This document shows, in pieces, positions 62,476 through 64,000 of a stretch of DNA of 64,000 nucleotides. Origin of the DNA: Leucobacter sp042726155 (lineage in GTDB: Bacteria; Actinomycetota; Actinomycetes; Actinomycetales; Microbacteriaceae); the NCBI RefSeq assembly GCF_042726155.1, contig NZ_JBHXHV010000001.1:1054001-1118000 (forward strand). The letters are read 5' to 3'. The notes under the pieces are model-generated. The model ran no database searches, was not told where the DNA came from, and saw only the letters and a list, made by a program, of their open reading frames with translations. A program made the position numbers and the translations under genes. Position 1 is the stretch's first letter. Every line of letters starts with the position of its first letter.

Positions 62476-64000
62476 TTAGCGGCGTGGGACTGTGAAGCCG
62501 ATTCCCTCGCCGGGCTTCTTCAGGGCGTCGAGCGCGTGCTGAACGCTGTCCGCATAGAGTTCGCCGCCGCTCGGGTTGGGATGGATACCATCGCCAGCGA
62601 GCGCGGAGTCCGGGGCAGCAGAAATTGATCCGTTCCAATCTGCGACGACGACACCACGGTGCGCATCGGCGTACGCCGTGAGCGTGTCGTTCACGCCGGG
62701 AATCCAATCGCGATCGGCGTGTGCGTTCACGAGCACGAGCGGACGGCCGTCGGCAGCGGTGCGCAGTTCGTCAAGCTCTTCGTGCTGCACGGGGCCGTTT
62801 GTGCCGAGCCCCACGACGAGCACGGGCCGGAGTTTGTTGCTGCCCTTCAGCTCAGCAGTGAGGTCGATTCCGACACCTAGTCCGCGCGACACCTCGGCGT
62901 CGATGGTGATGCCGGGGAACCGCTCTTCCAGTTCGGGAAGGCTCGCCAGCATGACGGAATCACCGATTGCTGTGACCTCGTCGCCCTGGAAGGTGAGTTG
63001 CTTCGTGTCGCGTTCGGTGCTCTGGCGCTCAGGCTGCTTGGCGTCCTCTGTGGTCTGTGATGCGCCACTGTCACGCGCAGCCTCACCGCGAGCCACGGCC
63101 TCAGCTCCCGTGCTGAGAACCGGCGCGGTCACTACTGCGAAAACGGTGGCCGGGAGGGTGATCACGAGCGTCGCTCCGAGCGCAATGACGGTGATGCTGA
63201 GGCGCGGCGTCCACCGTGCTGGCCGAGTCACCTGGCGCAGTGCGCGACGAAGTCCCAAGCGTCGCACCGGCGTCTCGATGTACCGATACGACAGTGCGGC
63301 GACCCCGAGCGTCACGAGCAGAGTGATAACGCCGCCCGCCACGGTCGCGACACCGGCGGTCTTGCCGAGGACGGCCGAGACGATGAGCAGCAGCGGCCAG
63401 TGCCACAGGTAGATGCCGTACGAGCGTTCGCCCAGCCATCGCAGCGGGGCCACGTCGAGGGCTGTTCCGATCCATGCTCCGGGCCGGGTGACCGACCAAA
63501 TCAGGGCGAGCGCGGCCACCGTGGCCAACTGGAAACCCCACGCGAAGCTCGCGGGGCTCGCTTCCGGGAGGGTTGCAGCCAGCCAGCCGAGCACTCCGAG
63601 TCCGGTAGTGGCAACCGCCGCGAGCCCGAGCTGTGCGGCGAGGCTCGGGTGCGAGCGTGGTGAGCCATCCGTGGCGCGCGGCGTCACGAGCATGGCTAGA
63701 GCCGCCCCGAAACTCAGCCCAAAGGTGTGCGTGTCAGAACCAAAATAGACGCGCGTTGCGTCGGTGCCAGACGCCGCCAATACGGCCATGAGGATAGCGG
63801 ATGTCGCGCCGAGCGCGATGAATGGCAACGCCCGCGGCAGCCGACCGCGCAAACGGAAAATTACGAGTAGCAGTAGCGGCAGCACGATGTAGAACTGCTC
63901 TTCGATGGCGAGCGACCACGTATTTCGAAACAGCTCGGGTGTATCAAATGCGAAGTAGTCTGCGCCGCCCGCGATAGAGGTCCAGTTGCTCACGAACAGC
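62476..64000 (-). CDS. OafA-type membrane acyltransferase with SGNH domain, 5' end missing
   Basis: The frame is open to the right edge, so the N-terminus lies outside; 508 residues are visible. The first part (NTWSLAIEEQFYIVLPLLLL) is the acyltransferase-3 membrane domain, and WLGERSYGIYLWHWPLLL is its conserved last motif. After a long linker with Gln/Glu/Lys comes an extracytoplasmic SGNH hydrolase-like domain: VTAIGDSVMLASLPELEE, VVGLGTNGP and GDGIHPNPSGG, giving Ser, Gly, Asn and Asp-His. Such proteins O-acetylate peptidoglycan or other surface polysaccharide. It converges with rplQ. Confidence 0.9.
   Translation of the reverse strand, partial: LFVSNWTSIAGGADYFAFDTPELFRNTWSLAIEEQFYIVLPLLLLVIFRLRGRLPRALPFIALGATSAILMAVLAASGTDATRVYFGSDTHTFGLSFGAALAMLVTPRATDGSPRSHPSLAAQLGLAAVATTGLGVLGWLAATLPEASPASFAWGFQLATVAALALIWSVTRPGAWIGTALDVAPLRWLGERSYGIYLWHWPLLLIVSAVLGKTAGVATVAGGVITLLVTLGVAALSYRYIETPVRRLGLRRALRQVTRPARWTPRLSITVIALGATLVITLPATVFAVVTAPVLSTGAEAVARGEAARDSGASQTTEDAKQPERQSTERDTKQLTFQGDEVTAIGDSVMLASLPELEERFPGITIDAEVSRGLGVGIDLTAELKGSNKLRPVLVVGLGTNGPVQHEELDELRTAADGRPLVLVNAHADRDWIPGVNDTLTAYADAHRGVVVADWNGSISAAPDSALAGDGIHPNPSGGELYADSVQHALDALKKPGEGIGFTVPRR

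Overview
The window comes from a high-GC Gram-positive bacterium (Actinomycetota), most likely family Microbacteriaceae and perhaps Leucobacter or a relative. The evidence is the GC-rich sequence with frequent GTG and TTG starts, a mycothione reductase gene (mycothiol metabolism), the actinobacterial gene order rpoB-rpoC / rpsL-rpsG-fusA-tuf / S10-spc-secY-adk-map-infA-rpmJ-rpsM-rpsK-rpoA-rplQ, and a stand-alone EctB-type aminotransferase that could feed the diaminobutyrate-containing peptidoglycan known from this family. The genus is an inference; no rRNA or tRNA gene was found to anchor it.

Bases 1-26065 are a mosaic of accessory and housekeeping genes in short, often convergent units. They include a truncated MMPL exporter, a SelO protein AMPylase, a PACE-family efflux protein, a PfpI-type protein, two SDR-fold oxidoreductases, a Fur-family regulator with a catalase, an orphan ectB, an FAD dehydrogenase, a complete four-gene glycine-betaine-type ABC importer, and mycothione reductase. 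Then follow an overlapping trio (DUF4956 membrane protein, VTC-type polyphosphate-polymerase-like protein, beta-helical secreted lipoprotein), a VanY-like lipoprotein overlapping a Nudix gene, a CapA protein, a nitrilase-family amidase, a DUF4916 Nudix protein, a SprT-like protease, a spermidine-synthase-like protein with a glutaredoxin-like protein, and a PAP2 phosphatase.

Bases 26329-33826 hold rpoB and rpoC with a strong terminator. RpoB carries Asn at the position equivalent to E. coli His526 in the rifampicin-binding region. A block of about 4.6 kb of envelope-type genes follows (three unknown proteins, a phosphodiester glycosidase and a GT2-GtrA fusion), then rpsL-rpsG-fusA-tuf. Two polysaccharide genes (a CapD/PglF-type dehydratase and a WecA-type phosphotransferase) lie between tuf and the S10 operon.

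Bases 46377-62426 are the ribosomal protein superoperon with secY, adk, map, infA and rpoA, ending in a textbook terminator. No S14 gene lies between rplE and rpsH; a strong hairpin occupies that gap. The window ends inside a minus-strand OafA-type acyltransferase.

Non-coding structure is also notable: nested hairpins at convergent gene ends, a palindrome encoding the C-termini of two convergent genes, a Fur-like box, several promoter-linked inverted repeats, and 22-bp phased repeats upstream of the S10 promoter.
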